A DNA stretch of 27,500 bases from Ophiothrix spiculata (GCA_000969725.1 JXSR01S005703.1); one strand, 5' to 3'; counted from the first letter of the stretch, positions 1 through 11,083 are shown. Notes: generated from the letters alone by a model not told the origin. Numbers and translations are program-made.

Positions 1-242
1 AGAACAAATTGGGGATAATGAATTTATCACTCAGTACACATGTATCGATAGCAAAAACTTGAAAATGCCAGGAAAAATGCTTTGAAAATGGTTATTTTTA
101 TATTTTTTTATAACATTGCAATCAACTTTAGATTTGTAGTTTCCTTGGCTTGATTGAGGTTGTTTCTATCAGTATTGCGTAGTACAATACGTTGCAGTTA
201 GCAAGCGCTTTGTAATGGTATATTCAGAGTCTTGTCGATATA

Positions 243-338
243 CATCGATCGATGCCCATCGACGTGCAGTCTTTACGCGCACTATGCACAAAGTATAGTG
301 CGTGTAAAAGACTGTGCGTCGATGGCCATCGATCGATG
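243..338. repeat. hairpin, ~43-bp stem
   Basis: The arms at 243-285 and 295-338 match with few mismatches and one indel around a 9-base loop. The outer part is CATCGATCGATG. The arms are CpG-rich compared with the surroundings. It lies just inside the left end of the element at 217-810. Confidence 0.8.
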
Positions 339-599
339 GATATTCATACACTCCGCGTGTGCTGCGCATGTCACCTGGCCAATCAGAACGTAAGAATATA
401 AAGTACGCGGAATGCAGTGGATTTACACAATCCACTGCGCTTGTTGCGTTCCAATTTGCGTGGTGGGCGTTGAGTGCGTATTATTGTTTCATTGTTTTTG
501 TCGGGTGATTATTTATTTAGTTTAGAGAAGTTTTAAAAAAAGGCCTTATTTCTTTTCACAAAAGATGCAATATTATTTTTCTGTCGTGTATGAATTAGA

Positions 600-782
600 T
601 TAATAAATTTGCATTCCATAATGCTCGTAAAATGAGACAAAATCAATGCACTTGCGGTAAATTTTGATTGCAGTCCAATGCACTCGGCCCCTACGGGCCA
701 CATGAATTGGACGCATCAAAATTAACCGCGCATGCATTGATTTTGTATCATTTCACTCGCGTATGAAATGCGCATTTATTAA
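600..782. repeat. large imperfect hairpin inside the 217-810 element
   Basis: The arms at about 600-690 and 695-782 pair around the 4-base loop CTAC. The pairing includes GGCCC/GGGCC next to the loop, CAATGC/GCATTG in mid-stem and TTAATAAAT/ATTTATTAA at the base. Several mismatches and small bulges are present. Confidence 0.75.
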
Positions 783-853
783 CCTATAATCGACAGACTC
801 TGAATAAACCATAATACAACTGTATGTTCCAAAAGCAATACAAGTTAGATTGG

Positions 854-1190
854 TTAAAGCAATACTATAAAGTGTTAAAAATAAAGCACCCCCTGTCACA
901 CATATTATTGGGTTTGTTTTTGGTAGATATGAATACCCTCCAAACGATTTGCCTCAAAGATTGTTACTTTTTCTGTTATGGCCATTTATTGAATTAAATT
1001 CGGGCTCCCAAATTTAATTCCACATGCATTAGTATAGGAAAGCATGCATGTGCTTTTTATCCATTTTTGTTGGCAAAACAATTTTTTTCACAAAGTACAC
1101 TTGAAAACAATTTAAGATAGTCATATCCTTCATTTTATGCTGTTTTTACCATAAACCATTTTTGATCAAAATCTTATAGTATTGCTTTAA
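854..1190. mobile_element. MITE-like element with perfect 17-bp terminal inverted repeats
   Basis: TTAAAGCAATACTATAA at 854-870 is repeated as its exact reverse complement at 1174-1190. The ends carry TTAA, which could be a target duplication. The 337-bp body is AT-rich with no coding potential. Confidence 0.6.
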
Positions 1191-1554
1191 AGTGCTGTAT
1201 GATTCGACTTTTTCGTATCACATAGAAAGTTTGAAAGTTTATGCAATACGCAAAAATATCAGTTTTAGCTAAATTGTTGTATTTTTATCTACTGAGTGAT
1301 AAAGATGTATTTCACACCCATGCATCACTCTCATAACAAATGATGCCATATAATAAAACACTGTTACCTTGATTGACTTATTTATTATTTATTTTCATCA
1401 TTATGTCTAAAAATACAATCAAAAGTATTGACTACATTGTGATAATTATACGAGTAAAACAATAAAGGCAACATACAATTTCTCACAGACTTATGAAATG
1501 CATCAATAAATACATACTTTTGACTTCACTGGATTGTAGGGACAATTTTACATA

Positions 1555-1752
1555 CTGTAAACGGGAATTTTTCGCGAGCAGAATTTTTCGCGAAACCAGA
1601 CGATCACAGCCTTTTCGCGCATGTTAAATTAGCGTTTTAATGCTTCATTACATAGACCTGCACATAAATTAAATGTATTCGCTGGGTGTTATATTCGCGG
1701 TTAGATGCTGATTCGCGAACATTAAACCCTCGCGAAAATAACCCCGTTTACA
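1555..1752. mobile_element. TTCGCGA-rich MITE with TGTAAACGGG ends
   Basis: The left end TGTAAACGGGAATTTTTCGC pairs with a right end containing GCGAAAATAACCCCGTTTACA, with one indel. Six to seven CGCG/TCGCGA motifs lie inside an otherwise AT-rich region. TA flanks both ends, which suggests a Tc1/mariner-like TA target. It is non-coding. Confidence 0.65.
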
Positions 1753-2803
1753 TATTCTTTTAAGGACGGGGTGGGAGTCCGGAGCTTCACAATTCTGGAA
1801 AATTGTTTTTATCGTAACTTGAAAACTTTTTCAAAAAATCAGAAACTGCCAAGAAATACAGAAAGAGTCAGCAATGCTAAAACATCATCATTTATTTAGG
1901 GAAAAAAAGGTTTTGGCTTTTTGGACTAAGTTTTCAGAACTAACAAATGAATCAAAAAAGTGTGAACAGTTTTAGATTTAGATTTTTGGTCTTGATGACC
2001 AAATTATATTTTTGAAGACTTTTGGCAAAAGACATTTTTCTTTAGAAGTTTGCTACAAAATGGCACATAAAACTCGTTTTTACTTTTTAGAGAACTTCTC
2101 AAAGCCGAATTAATTAGTCAAAATCTCAAGCTATAAATAAGTCCTTCCCAAATTTTCTTTGAAAAAATGTATACTTTATATTTTTCTTTTCAAGATATGA
2201 TAATAATAACTGCTTAAAAATTGTGAAGTTCAGACCCCTTTCAATAAGTACAAGTGAACCCCAACCATGCACAACCAAGATAACTTATGTTAACATCTTA
2301 ACCCTAGTTACCACACATGTTTACTTGGTTAAGTAAGACAAGGGTGAAATTAACACCTAATAACCTTATTAAACAGATACGTAAACTTGGTAAAATCCAG
2401 CTCAGAGCTAAAAAAATATTTTTTGTTTTCAAAATCATTGCGAAATGGGAAGCATAATAATTTCAAACCAATAAATTGACAACAAAATTTGGTTCAAAAA
2501 ATTTCAAACAATAAAAATATTATGCAAAACAAACCAATATACAAAGTTGAGGTACTTTTCAAAAATATTCCACATGACATAAGCAAAATAATCATACCAA
2601 TAACAAAACGGGTCAAATTTCGTTATATTGATTTGCAACTTTGGTGCAAAATTCATCATTCAGATTACATTGTAACCATATCATTTTAACAAGCAATTAT
2701 CTTTATGCAATAATGCTGTATTCTGAACAAAGATTTCTAAAAACTAAAACTGCATATATTGGTTACAATCTAAGGCATAGCTAATAACGTTCTGAAGCAA
2801 ATA
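1753..2803. other. AT-rich stretch without a recognised gene
   Basis: Short A and T runs and no reading frame with recognisable similarity. The 66-codon frame at 2489-2689 is very Lys/Ile/Asn-rich, as expected from AT-rich noise. Confidence 0.5.
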
Positions 2804-2931
2804 CAATAGGGAGCCTGTGTGAAAAACTTAAATTTATTGGACAGTGTAAACAAAACTCCAGAGCCCATGTAAATGCACCCCTTACCCTGGGTATTTTTAA
2901 CACTGTCCAATAATTTTTGTTTTTCCTATAG
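2804..2931. mobile_element. MITE, TTGGACAGTGTAAAC family, copy 1
   Basis: The left end has CAATAGG, then ATTGGACAGTGTAAAC. The right end has AACACTGTCCAATAATTTTT and finishes CCTATAG. The two halves form an inverted repeat around a centre containing CCAGAG and CCCTGG. It is 128 bp and non-coding. At least three other members lie at 6410, 19446 and 22810, with a more distant relative at 14425. Confidence 0.75.
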
Positions 2932-3151
2932 TGGAAAAGCGCAGGATTCCGAATCAATACGTCATGACTTAAAGCCCCACAAGCCAACAGGTTATGTCCA
3001 TGGGCAGATGGTCCATGGGCAACACACATCCTAGTTGACTTTTACTGAATGCATTTCGGATATTGCAAAGATGTTTAATAAATTAGAAGCAACAAACTAT
3101 AATGGGAAATTATGCAAATTTTGTGACAGTAATGGGACGAACTCCATGAGA

Positions 3152-3200
3152 TCTTGGGATGTACATCCATGTAGCGTAGATTCCTGGGATGTAGATCCAA
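3152..3200. repeat. short tandem duplication
   Basis: Two imperfect copies of a ~33-base unit containing TGGGATGTACATCC and TGGGATGTAGATCC lie side by side. No function is evident. Confidence 0.4.
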
Positions 3201-3262
3201 CTGATGATGCGTGCGTGTGCATTGACAAACGACTTAGTAGGACGCGTAGGAATTATACGTAT

Positions 3263-3413
3263 CAGGCATGAGAATGAAATTCCATGAAAAAACAGGAAAA
3301 TTGTGAAAAAAAACAACAACAGGAAAACAGGCTAAAAATAGATGAAAAACACAGAAATTTGGCCACAAAAAAAAACAGGAATTCCTGTTTAAACAGGAAG
3401 ATTCTCATGCCTG
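3263..3413. mobile_element. MITE-like element with CAGGCATGAGAAT ends
   Basis: CAGGCATGAGAAT at 3263-3275 is matched perfectly by ATTCTCATGCCTG at 3401-3413. The 151-bp body is A-rich on the plus strand and contains several AACAGGA motifs, one forming the palindrome AACAGGAATTCCTGTT. It is non-coding. Confidence 0.65.
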
Positions 3414-4124
3414 CCGCATATGCGTAAACACATACGTGCAGTTCAGTACGCAGCGTGAATCCACATCTGCTCGAGGCTTCATTGTTGAGACAAAATACAT
3501 CGATTGCGCACCGATGTGTATTCCAAGCTCTCTTGGAGGAGCTTGTCCCCACAATTATACCATTGCATTGCATTATGCTAGAATCACACAATCGCTGTAT
3601 CGTTGAATAAAGATATTCAAAATAAAGGGTACACACAAAAACAATAACATAAAACTATCAATTACAATGAAATGAAAAGAAAATACGAGTTATAATTGTG
3701 CATAAATAAAAAGAACTATATCTATATACTCTAACAATAACCAGAATATGCATTTCCCATACTATCATAGCATAACTATGGAAGCTTAAAGATGCCCTAG
3801 CTATCCACTTGTTAAGAGAACCAAGATCAAAATGTTGACAGGACAAAATAGTGTAGACTCAATCATGGCATGTTGTGTTTTTGCTCCTAAACATCTTTAC
3901 AACAAAACGAACAGATCTCATTTGCTAATCAAAGGAATGAATAAAATGTAAGTAGCATTCATCATAAATCACCTGTGATAATAAGTTGTCATAATTTCTT
4001 GGCCAAATAAACCACTGGGGGGGGGAGGGTATTTAATATATGTAACCACCCACATGCTGCAGATTCTAAAGGTGACCCTATATGAGACCAAATATTTTGA
4101 AAAAATGAGTGAGATGATACTGTG
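3414..4124. other. non-coding stretch
   Basis: No gene recognised. Small hairpins are visible, such as CAAGCT/AGCTTG at 3523-3544. There is a run of nine G at 4017-4025. Reading frames in this area lack recognisable domains. Confidence 0.45.
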
Positions 4125-4345
4125 GTGGCACTGCCGGTCGACCATATCTCCTTGGGCAAGAAACTTTACTCTAATTGCTCTGTGGTTCGGAAATCACGTA
4201 AAGCTGTTGGCCCCTGTGCGAATGCTCCTTCTTGGGGAGCTGCATACAGCGTATACCTGGTTAGTCCTATCCGAGACCATAAAACGACCATATCTGTTTG
4301 AATGGATACGCTATCCTGGACCATACCTGGTCAAATAAATATCCT
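4125..4345 (+). repeat. possible SINE-like retroelement remnant
   Basis: The segment has the flavour of tRNA-derived SINE bodies seen widely in marine animals: CCTTGGGCAAGAAACTTTAC, then GCTCTGTGG, then GCCCCTGTGCG and a TACCTGG motif. I recognise this only by general resemblance. No polymerase III boxes were found upstream. The 94-codon frame crossing it (4054-4338) is probably not a real gene. Confidence 0.3.
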
Positions 4346-4533
4346 GGTCACCCGATAGGCTCTAAACCAGGTGCCACACCAAGTTTTGTCCAAGAATATA
4401 ACAATAATTAATTTTCTTGCTGCTCATGGAGGCAAAGGTATTACGCCTACCAAATTTGTCATGTTGCATCTTTTTCTTTAATCTCTGGATGATATGATTA
4501 CATCACATCAATAACACATATTTTGAGTAGGTT

Positions 4534-4711
4534 GGCACCTTTTAAGCTTCCATACTTTAATATTTTGTATCTCTCCATATCACTCAATAAATCATCTTAT
4601 CAAAAGGGTGGCACCTTTAAGCTTCCATACTTTAATATTTTGTATCTCTCCATATCACTCAATAAATCATCTTAACAAAAGGGTGGCACCTTTAAGCTTC
4701 CATACTATATC
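4534..4711. repeat. 75-bp tandem repeat, ~2.3 copies
   Basis: Units start with GGCACCTTTAAGCTTCCATA at 4534 (with one extra T), 4610 and 4685. The first two units are nearly identical through CACTCAATAAATCATCTTA. The third breaks off after about 26 bases. Confidence 0.9.
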
Positions 4712-4716
4712 TCTAC

Positions 4717-4840
4717 TCAATTCATGTCAACATGAATTTGATTTTTATAGAGTAATACTTTTTAAATATATCTTTCATTTTAAGTTTCAATAATTTTCTC
4801 TACTTTTTCTATAAATTCATGTCAACATGAATTTTTGAAG
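4717..4840. repeat. repeated short palindrome ATTCATGTCAACATGAAT
   Basis: The 18-base near-palindrome ATTCATGTCAACATGAAT occurs at about 4720 and again at about 4817, roughly 97 bases apart, in AT-rich surroundings. A looser relative, TCAATTCAAGACAAAATGAA, occurs at about 4958-4977. Confidence 0.6.
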
Positions 4841-5060
4841 TAAAATGAAATATATTTCCCTCTACATACCAGCTCATTTCAAAATCAACATAAATTGCAG
4901 GACAACACTTTGTTGTGCCATCATTAATATATAGTATTCTTTCCCTACATATGAACTCAATTCAAGACAAAATGAATTGAGGTTCAAGGGGCTCATATAC
5001 ACAACAATATTACTCTGGTGTCTGCATGGGCAAATATAACAGCGGCACTTGCATAGTCTG

Positions 5061-5121
5061 TCTAGATGGACATCACAAGCAAACGCGCGCCTACGGCACT
5101 AGCTTGCGAGGTCCATCTAGA
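5061..5121. repeat. hairpin with TCTAGATGGAC arms
   Basis: The arms TCTAGATGGACATCACAAGC (5061-5080) and GCTTGCGAGGTCCATCTAGA (5102-5121) pair with two mismatches around a GC-rich loop containing CGCGCGCC. Weaker pairing involving TTGCA/TGCAA extends outward. Confidence 0.7.
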
Positions 5122-5136
5122 TGGACTTAACTTGCA

Positions 5137-6409
5137 TTGTGGCAACTTGCAAAGTAGCTTTAAAATACAAATACTCATAAGTAATGACCATAACATAGTT
5201 ATTAAGTAATCTTGCTGTGTAAACTTTTCAGTAGTCTCCACTTTATGCCTATTACAACTACTTGGTTTCTCCTTTAACACAAAATAAATTGGTAAAAATA
5301 ATGTTAGTTCATAACAGAGCGTACGCATTCAAAGTATCGATTTAATCAGACACCGTTATCCATGTTACCAGTGCATTACAATGCGCTGCAGAAGTACTGA
5401 CGGAATTTCTTACTGAATTAGCCCCAACACGTGTGATCTGCATCCAAATAAATGATCATGTTGATAATGGTTCCACTGATCATATTATGTAGTAACACAA
5501 AAGACATATGTACTCGCAAGAATCAGACCATCTTTTCAATCGGTTGTGTTTTTTTCCTTTTTCGAATTAATGTTCTTTTTTTGTGTGTTTATAAGTTGCA
5601 AAAAAATAATGCAATTATTCCCTATAGACTTTTATACGTGGTAAAAATGCCCACCATATTTGTTTGGAATCAGTGGCTCAAAGCGTCCTTCACAACGAGT
5701 GGTTTGCATAAATTATGACATGTTACTTCCGCAGCGCATAACTATGCGTAAAAGAAAAGAGAACTTCATTGATTTTAAGCGATGCAAATCATTTTAACTT
5801 TTAGTGGACCATAGGCCTACAAAAGAAAAACAAAATAAGCACAAGCAATTGTCGTTTTGAGTAATTTTACCATATCATGTTATTCAATATCAATACATTT
5901 GGAAGTTTTTGTTAAATACTTTATGAATATGAAGAATGAGCTATTCTACTTGAAATCCGTACACCCCTCAGTGTAGGAATTTGGAATTCTCACCAATAAT
6001 AGTCAATCCACATCTAAGACAAGTTCCCATTGAGAATAGTGGATTTTTTTTAATTTAACAAATATTAACACATTCAGTCATTCAAAGAAATTCAGATATT
6101 TCTTATTCCAGCATTATAGAATCCAACTTAAAATTCCATCCATTTCAGATGAATGTTATGAAGTGGACAAGGGAGTACAGATTTCAAATAGAACAGCCTG
6201 ATTTTAATACAACATACATTGGAACGACATATCACACCACCAACCAAACAATTCTTATATGTGTACTCAGCTGTCAGGGATTTCTAGTCTTTCTCTCTAA
6301 ATTCTGCATTTGATGCAGTTTAAACACAACATATTTTATTCAAAGAATATTTTTGTATCATGCAACGCTATCTTGCTTTTAACCTCACTGCCATAGCACA
6401 TGCAAGTAA
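5137..6409. other. AT-rich stretch without a recognised gene
   Basis: No domain-bearing reading frame, RNA gene or clear repeat was seen. One TAGGCCTA octamer is at 5812-5819. Confidence 0.5.
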
Positions 6410-6533
6410 TAAATTGTTGGAAAAAAAATGGATAATGTAAACAAAATACAGGGTGGGGATTGCATTTACTAAGCAATGGGGCCCTGTTGTCTGGGTTCTT
6501 GTTTACATTGTCCAATAAAATTTTGACCTATAG
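6410..6533. mobile_element. MITE, TTGGACAGTGTAAAC family, copy 2
   Basis: The left half contains ATAATGTAAACAAAATACAGGG. The right half contains GGGCCCTG and GTTTACATTGTCCAATAAAA, and ends CCTATAG. The left outer arm is degenerate, so the left boundary is approximate. Confidence 0.65.
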
Positions 6534-7312
6534 CTAGGCTTTGGCTCATACATTTGTACAGAATCATCAAACCATTACATTTTTTTTGCTTCGATCAATA
6601 TGATCAGTGGTTCAAGTCATATGCCAGTTATTCTAACATGTACTATGACAGTGACTTGTACTATTATGAAATATGTTGAAAGTTTTCGATAATACGGATT
6701 CAATTTTCATCAACTCTGAGGGATTAAAGACAAATCCTGAATTGATCACTAATCCCAAAATGATCTTCATTTATTAACAAATCTTTGTCAAAGCAACTAT
6801 GTGCAATAAATCTCACCAGCTATTTTTGCAGAAGGTTTAATTCAATCCTGAATTTAAAACCGAACATTTTTCAGAACCATAAAGGCCTAAAGTAGAAAAT
6901 TTTGTTAAAATTCTCATAAAATGATCTTTCTTTTGTGCATACAGGTTTTTTGAAACAGAAACGCCTTTTAGAAATGCCTGTCACCATCTATTTAATATTT
7001 AACTGCAAACATCACATACATCAAAGACACAGCGCTGTGCATCAGCTCTTTAAAAAGCAACACCTTAAACCTCCCTACACTGGTGTCACTTCAACCACAA
7101 TGCTCGCATCAGTATCGATACTCCGGATGTCATAAGTAACAAACCTAATCCATCTTCCCTACTCATTGCCCCACATAGCTCGCAGCTTTCAAAAGGAATG
7201 TGACATCGCAAATGGCAAGCAATCACGCTCTCAAAAAACGCTTCCATGTTATTTTTAGCTACAAATTTAGCAACAATGGGGTATTTTGTTACATGTTGAG
7301 GCCCTGTGTTCT
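6534..7312. other. non-coding stretch
   Basis: No gene, RNA or repeat that I can support. Frames such as 6935-7135 have no recognisable domain. Confidence 0.45.
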
Positions 7313-7710
7313 TATAAGGCCGAATAAAAAATCAATATGTTTCTCGTCCCCTCCCGCATCGTTTTTTAAGGATTTTGAAAAATTATTTTTATTTTTTTTA
7401 AATTTCATACATAACTTATTTGTAAAAAGTGTTTAACAAGTTTAAGTCTGTGCAATAGATTTGATTATGTTAAATAAGCATTTTAAAGCATATTTTATTT
7501 CAGTCAACCCTCCAATATGTCCAAAACTCAAAAATAAAAAGGGCCTCCTCTTCTTCCAATAACACATCTGGTAATCGATACTTTGGGTGAGAATGGGCCA
7601 TTAATGGGCGATTTTGCATTGCCATTGAGATAAAAAATAAAAGGTACCTCATCCCTTTTTTTTTCAAACACCCGGACGAGAAACATGTTTTATTTTTTAC
7701 TTGGCCTAAT
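7313..7710. mobile_element. 398-bp element with ~35-bp terminal inverted repeats
   Basis: Near the left end ATGTTTCTCGTCC (about 7337-7349), and near the right end its complement GGACGAGAAACATG (about 7674-7687), lie inside longer arms. The arms begin with AAGGCCGAATAAAAAAT and end with ATTTTTTACTTGGCCTAAT. The body is AT-rich and non-coding. Confidence 0.55.
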
Positions 7711-8283
7711 ACATTAAGTTTGGATTAAGATGCATGAGATGTCTTGGAATCACAAAAAGAAGCAGCATCAATGTGTCTCATTCTCAAATTCAAAGTTCAT
7801 TGATATTGAATTTGCCTCTTAGCACAAATTGAGATTGAAGTCTTCTTAGGTATCGTAACTCATCCCATTAACACATATCGTTTGACTTGAATGTTAAGAT
7901 TTTTTGCACTGTACCTCAGGGTATGAGGTTGTATTCTACCTTCCTATGCCTCATTGTGTCTGGAGCTACCAAGACATTTTAGAAATCATCCAAAGTACTG
8001 GATTCATTCGTGAATACACTCCCCCTCGAAAGTATTTCCGCATAATTAAAAACGTTCAGAAACCTCATTTTGATAATAAACCTAAAATCATCAAAGATTC
8101 ATACTAGTATAATAGGTAACTATAAATCTATTCAATATGAATAAATCGATGTTTGTTTTAATATTTAGTCTTCCATAGCCATAGTAATGGCCTATTTCAT
8201 GGGGCATAAACAAATACACCACCATTACAAATCTCATTAATATGCAATTTATCAATTTTTCATAACCTCATTATTACCTTGTA
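7711..8283. other. non-coding stretch
   Basis: Nothing recognised. The frame at 7904-8107 (67 codons) has no identifiable domain. Confidence 0.45.
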
Positions 8284-8486
8284 AGGCGTCGAGGCACAAT
8301 AATAGCCACAGCCACAACCTGGCCACAACCTCAATTTTTGAAGATGGCGACTGTAGGCTTGATTCTACACCTCTAAATATTTTCAAAACATGTAATGCAT
8401 TTTTCAATAATCTTGAGGTGAACAATCAAACCTACGGTCGCCATTTTGGAAAATTAAGGCTGTGGCCTTATTGTGCTCCAACACCT
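8284..8486. mobile_element. 203-bp fold-back element
   Basis: The outer arms AGGCACAATAATAGCCACAG (left) and CTGTGGCCTTATTGTGCTCC (right) pair. A second paired block lies further in: GATGGCGACTGTAGGCTTGA and TCAAACCTACGGTCGCCATT. The loop is AT-rich and about 60 bases long. The element is non-coding and touches the next one at 8486. Confidence 0.7.
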
Positions 8487-8770
8487 AAAGGCGAATTCAT
8501 ACTCGGCCTCCAAACAAAATTTTTCCTACCAAACATTTGGTCGTGACGTCACCAAATATTTGCCATCGAATTTAAAGTATGAACGGATAGCAAACATTTG
8601 GTCCAATGTATATGGCAATTCAATAACATGTGCATTCTAGCGCGAAATTTTATTTGGTCTCAACTCGGTGTTCAAGTTGTTTTGTTTGGAGTCAATCGTC
8701 ATTTTGACGTCACGACCAAATGTTTGGTAGGAAAAATTTTGCTTGGAGGCCGAGTATGAATTCACCTTTA
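8486..8770. mobile_element. 285-bp MITE with 66-bp terminal inverted repeats
   Basis: The arms at 8486-8551 and 8705-8770 are complementary at 64 of 66 positions. They begin with AAAGG(C/T)GAATTCATACTC and end at TGACGTCA. TA occurs at both outer edges, which fits a TA target duplication. The high arm identity suggests a recent insertion or gene conversion. It contains no transposase frame. Confidence 0.85.
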
Positions 8771-8845
8771 CAGGATAGAATATTTTCAGGTTGTAAGTTT
8801 TAAAATAAATGCACAAAAATCTTTTGTGGTATGAAAACATTGGTG

Positions 8846-9202
8846 TAGGCCTATTTAGAAAATTTTGGTTGCCACATGTGACTCTAGTCTTTGCTTGGCT
8901 GTTCATACACAGAGGTGCCACTAAGTTATAGAAAAAAAAAAGAGGAAATTATTTTTGATAGGATACTAATTTCGAGCGGAGGGAGAAAAGATTCAGATTT
9001 TTGATATATTTAAGGGGCTAAAATCTCACTTTTTATGCACATTTTGAACCTTTTAGCCATTTGTATGCAACTTTCTATCACTCGAATTTAAAAAAAAACC
9101 TTGAATTTGGGAAATTATGATTTTTAAAAGTATGTGGAAAAGTAGTCCAAAATAACCAAAAATAATGAATTCCTAATAAATTAGGAAAATTTGCATCCAT
9201 CA
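8846..9202. other. non-coding stretch
   Basis: AT-rich with a TAGGCCTA octamer at 8846-8853. No gene or repeat boundary seen. Confidence 0.4.
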
Positions 9203-9352
9203 TCTCGCTCCTGACCAAAAGTGATGTGCCACTAGTTTTTGACGCGCCACTAGTTTTAATGCGCAAGTCGTGCCCGTGTGAACGCAACTGCTAAGTTGTC
9301 TCACTCTAGAGTCGCTCCTAACTAGTCATGACTAGTATTTGTGAACACGTCC
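9203..9352. mobile_element. Harbinger-like MITE, truncated copy
   Basis: The sequence follows the right portion of the element at 16994-17240. Shared stretches include AAAAGTGA, CGCGCCA(C/T)TAGTTTTAA, CAAGTCGTG, GTGTGAACGCA and CTGCTAAGTTGTCTC. It ends GTGAACACGTCC followed by TTA at 9353-9355. The left terminal repeat is missing, and a GCCACTAGTTTT motif is duplicated inside. Confidence 0.65.
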
Positions 9353-9597
9353 TTAGTGAAATCAGAGCTGTCTAGATTGCAGTGATAGTTTGCCACAACC
9401 AAAGGTGAATTCAATGCTAGATTCAATGTGATGTGACATAGCAGTTGCAGCCTCAAAAAAAAAAAAAGCTGAGATTGCGCACTTGAAATTGTTGACATCA
9501 CTGCGATGTCCGCAACAGTCAGGATAAACCAGGTTGACTTTGTAACTTGAATGTCATGATGTTATGGTTACCATAACTACACAAAGAGCACTCTAAA

Positions 9598-9704
9598 ACC
9601 AGGTTTAACTAGCCCTGGTAAACTAGGTTAGGCTATGCAAATCTAAACCCTTGCAGACCAGGTTTGACTGAACAAGCAAGCCCTTGTAAACTAGGTAGGC
9701 TATG
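9598..9704. repeat. two imperfect direct copies of an ACCAGGTTT...GGCTATG unit
   Basis: Copies at 9598-9637 and 9657-9704 share ACCAGGTTT(A/G)ACT, then CCCT(G/T)GTAAACTAGGT and TAGGCTATG. The second copy has about eight extra bases. A related AACCAGGTTGACTT occurs at about 9527. Confidence 0.6.
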
Positions 9705-9737
9705 GCTTGCTGTTACAGAGGTATGTTGATCTTATAA

Positions 9738-9933
9738 TTTGATCAACACCAAATCGGCAGGAATTATGAGGCTTTTATTCATCCGCAAGTAAACATAATC
9801 CCACTTACACACGTGCCGTAGATACTGATACTCGGTCAACCCGCATTGTGTCTTGTGATGTGTTTAGCTATGCACACGCTTATCTGTATCAATTTACAGT
9901 GTGAAGAGGCCCGCCTATTTGGTGTTGATCAAA
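9738..9933. mobile_element. 196-bp element with 21-bp inverted ends
   Basis: TTTGATCAACACCAAATCGG at 9738-9757 is matched in inverted orientation at 9913-9933 with one mismatch across 21 bases. The interior does not pair well and has no coding potential. Confidence 0.55.
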
Positions 9934-10583
9934 GTATAGTTCAGGCTAGGCTATTCCTTCAAAAAATTTTGAACCATAATTCATATTCTAGCTTTTAACT
10001 CAAGGTTAACTTGTTATAACACTTAAATTCAAGTTTCTGAGCATCTTTGATTTATTTGAATTGTGAATATGTATAAACATCACTGCAGCTGGGAAAGGAA
10101 GAAAATCAATAGAAACTTTGCAAATTTATTCTTTTCAAATGCTCTAGGGAACTCTCATCCCTCCAGGCACAGTTCATTGCTTCTTCCACTATTCTAACCT
10201 TGTCTTTGATTATGGGGATGATTATTTATACATGAGAGACACTTATCAATACACTGATATTCTAAGACATATTTTGACATTTTCTTGACTTTTTGGTATT
10301 TTCTTTAATTCAGGGTGAAATGCATATGCAAACTTCTTACCCTGTTTGACTTGTTTTGTTCAAAAAAGTTAAAAATTATTGCCCAACCCTGATTTGTTTA
10401 AAAAAAAATCCACGATGAAAGGTCTATTCCTAGGTACCTTATCGATATGACACCATTTCATACATGACACAATGCCCTTCTTATTTGATATATCTTCACA
10501 TCTTGTGCCATAGAGTTCACATATATATCAATCAAGATTGCTGCATACAGGAAACCTGCCATGCACATGTCTGACCTTTAAAT
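9934..10583. other. AT-rich stretch without a recognised gene
   Basis: No domain-bearing frame, RNA gene or clear repeat. Confidence 0.45.
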
Positions 10584-10602
10584 ATCAGCTTTCACATATA
10601 AC

Positions 10603-11057
10603 TTTTAAAGGTCCCATGAAATAAAATTTCAAGTTCGTTTTAAAATAAAGCTTAGTGGTCATTGAATACAAAACAATATAGTTCATTATCATTTCAGGCT
10701 TTGTTCTAAGAAAAACAAGTAATAATGATGCAACTTGTGACAAGTCTAGCAGGAGGGACAGAAACATGTTCAATATTAGGCACCACTTTCTACGTCATTC
10801 ATCACTTTTTACGTCATACGCGGTGATTGTTCAGAGTATTGGTCTCTCAGTGTATCAGTGAATAGAATGAATAGAAAATTCAAAGTGACTGGTTTGAATC
10901 TATTCATGGTATACTTAATGATCAGATTGATAAATCAATATCACCACTAATGGTGCGATTTGTTGTGTGTTCCTTTTTCGGGCCCTGTTTTTTGCAATGG
11001 AATGACCCACAGAGACTTGTATCAGGATTATCTTCCTATTTCGTAGGCCCTTTAAAA
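10603..11057. mobile_element. 455-bp MITE-like element with flanking direct repeats
   Basis: The terminal repeat TTTTAAAGGTCCCATGAAAT (10603-10622) and its partner ATTTCGTAGGCCCTTTAAAA (11038-11057) match at about 17 of 20 positions. A 24-base direct repeat starting ATCAGCTTTCA occurs at 10584-10607 and 11060-11083 with two mismatches. The left copy overlaps the terminal repeat by five bases. No transposase frame. Confidence 0.6.
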
Positions 11058-11083
11058 TCATCAGCTTTCAAATAGAACTTTTA

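Larger units (their letters stand above)
217..810. mobile_element. composite MITE-like element with two long internal hairpins
   Basis: Terminal inverted repeats of about 26 bases bound the element: GGTATATTCAGAGTCTTGTC at 217-236 and its complement ending GACTCTGAATAAACC at 796-810, with one-base indels. Inside lie a hairpin at 243-338, a short 10-bp stem at 414-438 and a large hairpin at 600-782. No reading frame resembles a transposase, so it would be non-autonomous. The superfamily is not clear because the target duplication is ambiguous. Confidence 0.65.

Noticed and set aside
378..403. CCAAT box followed by TATAAAG, resembling a polymerase II promoter
   Set aside because: The two motifs are only about 14 bases apart, unlike normal spacing, no gene follows, and they lie inside a repeat element.
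4054..4338. 94-codon plus-strand frame
   Set aside because: It crosses a SINE-like repeat and has no recognisable domain; codon content looks random.
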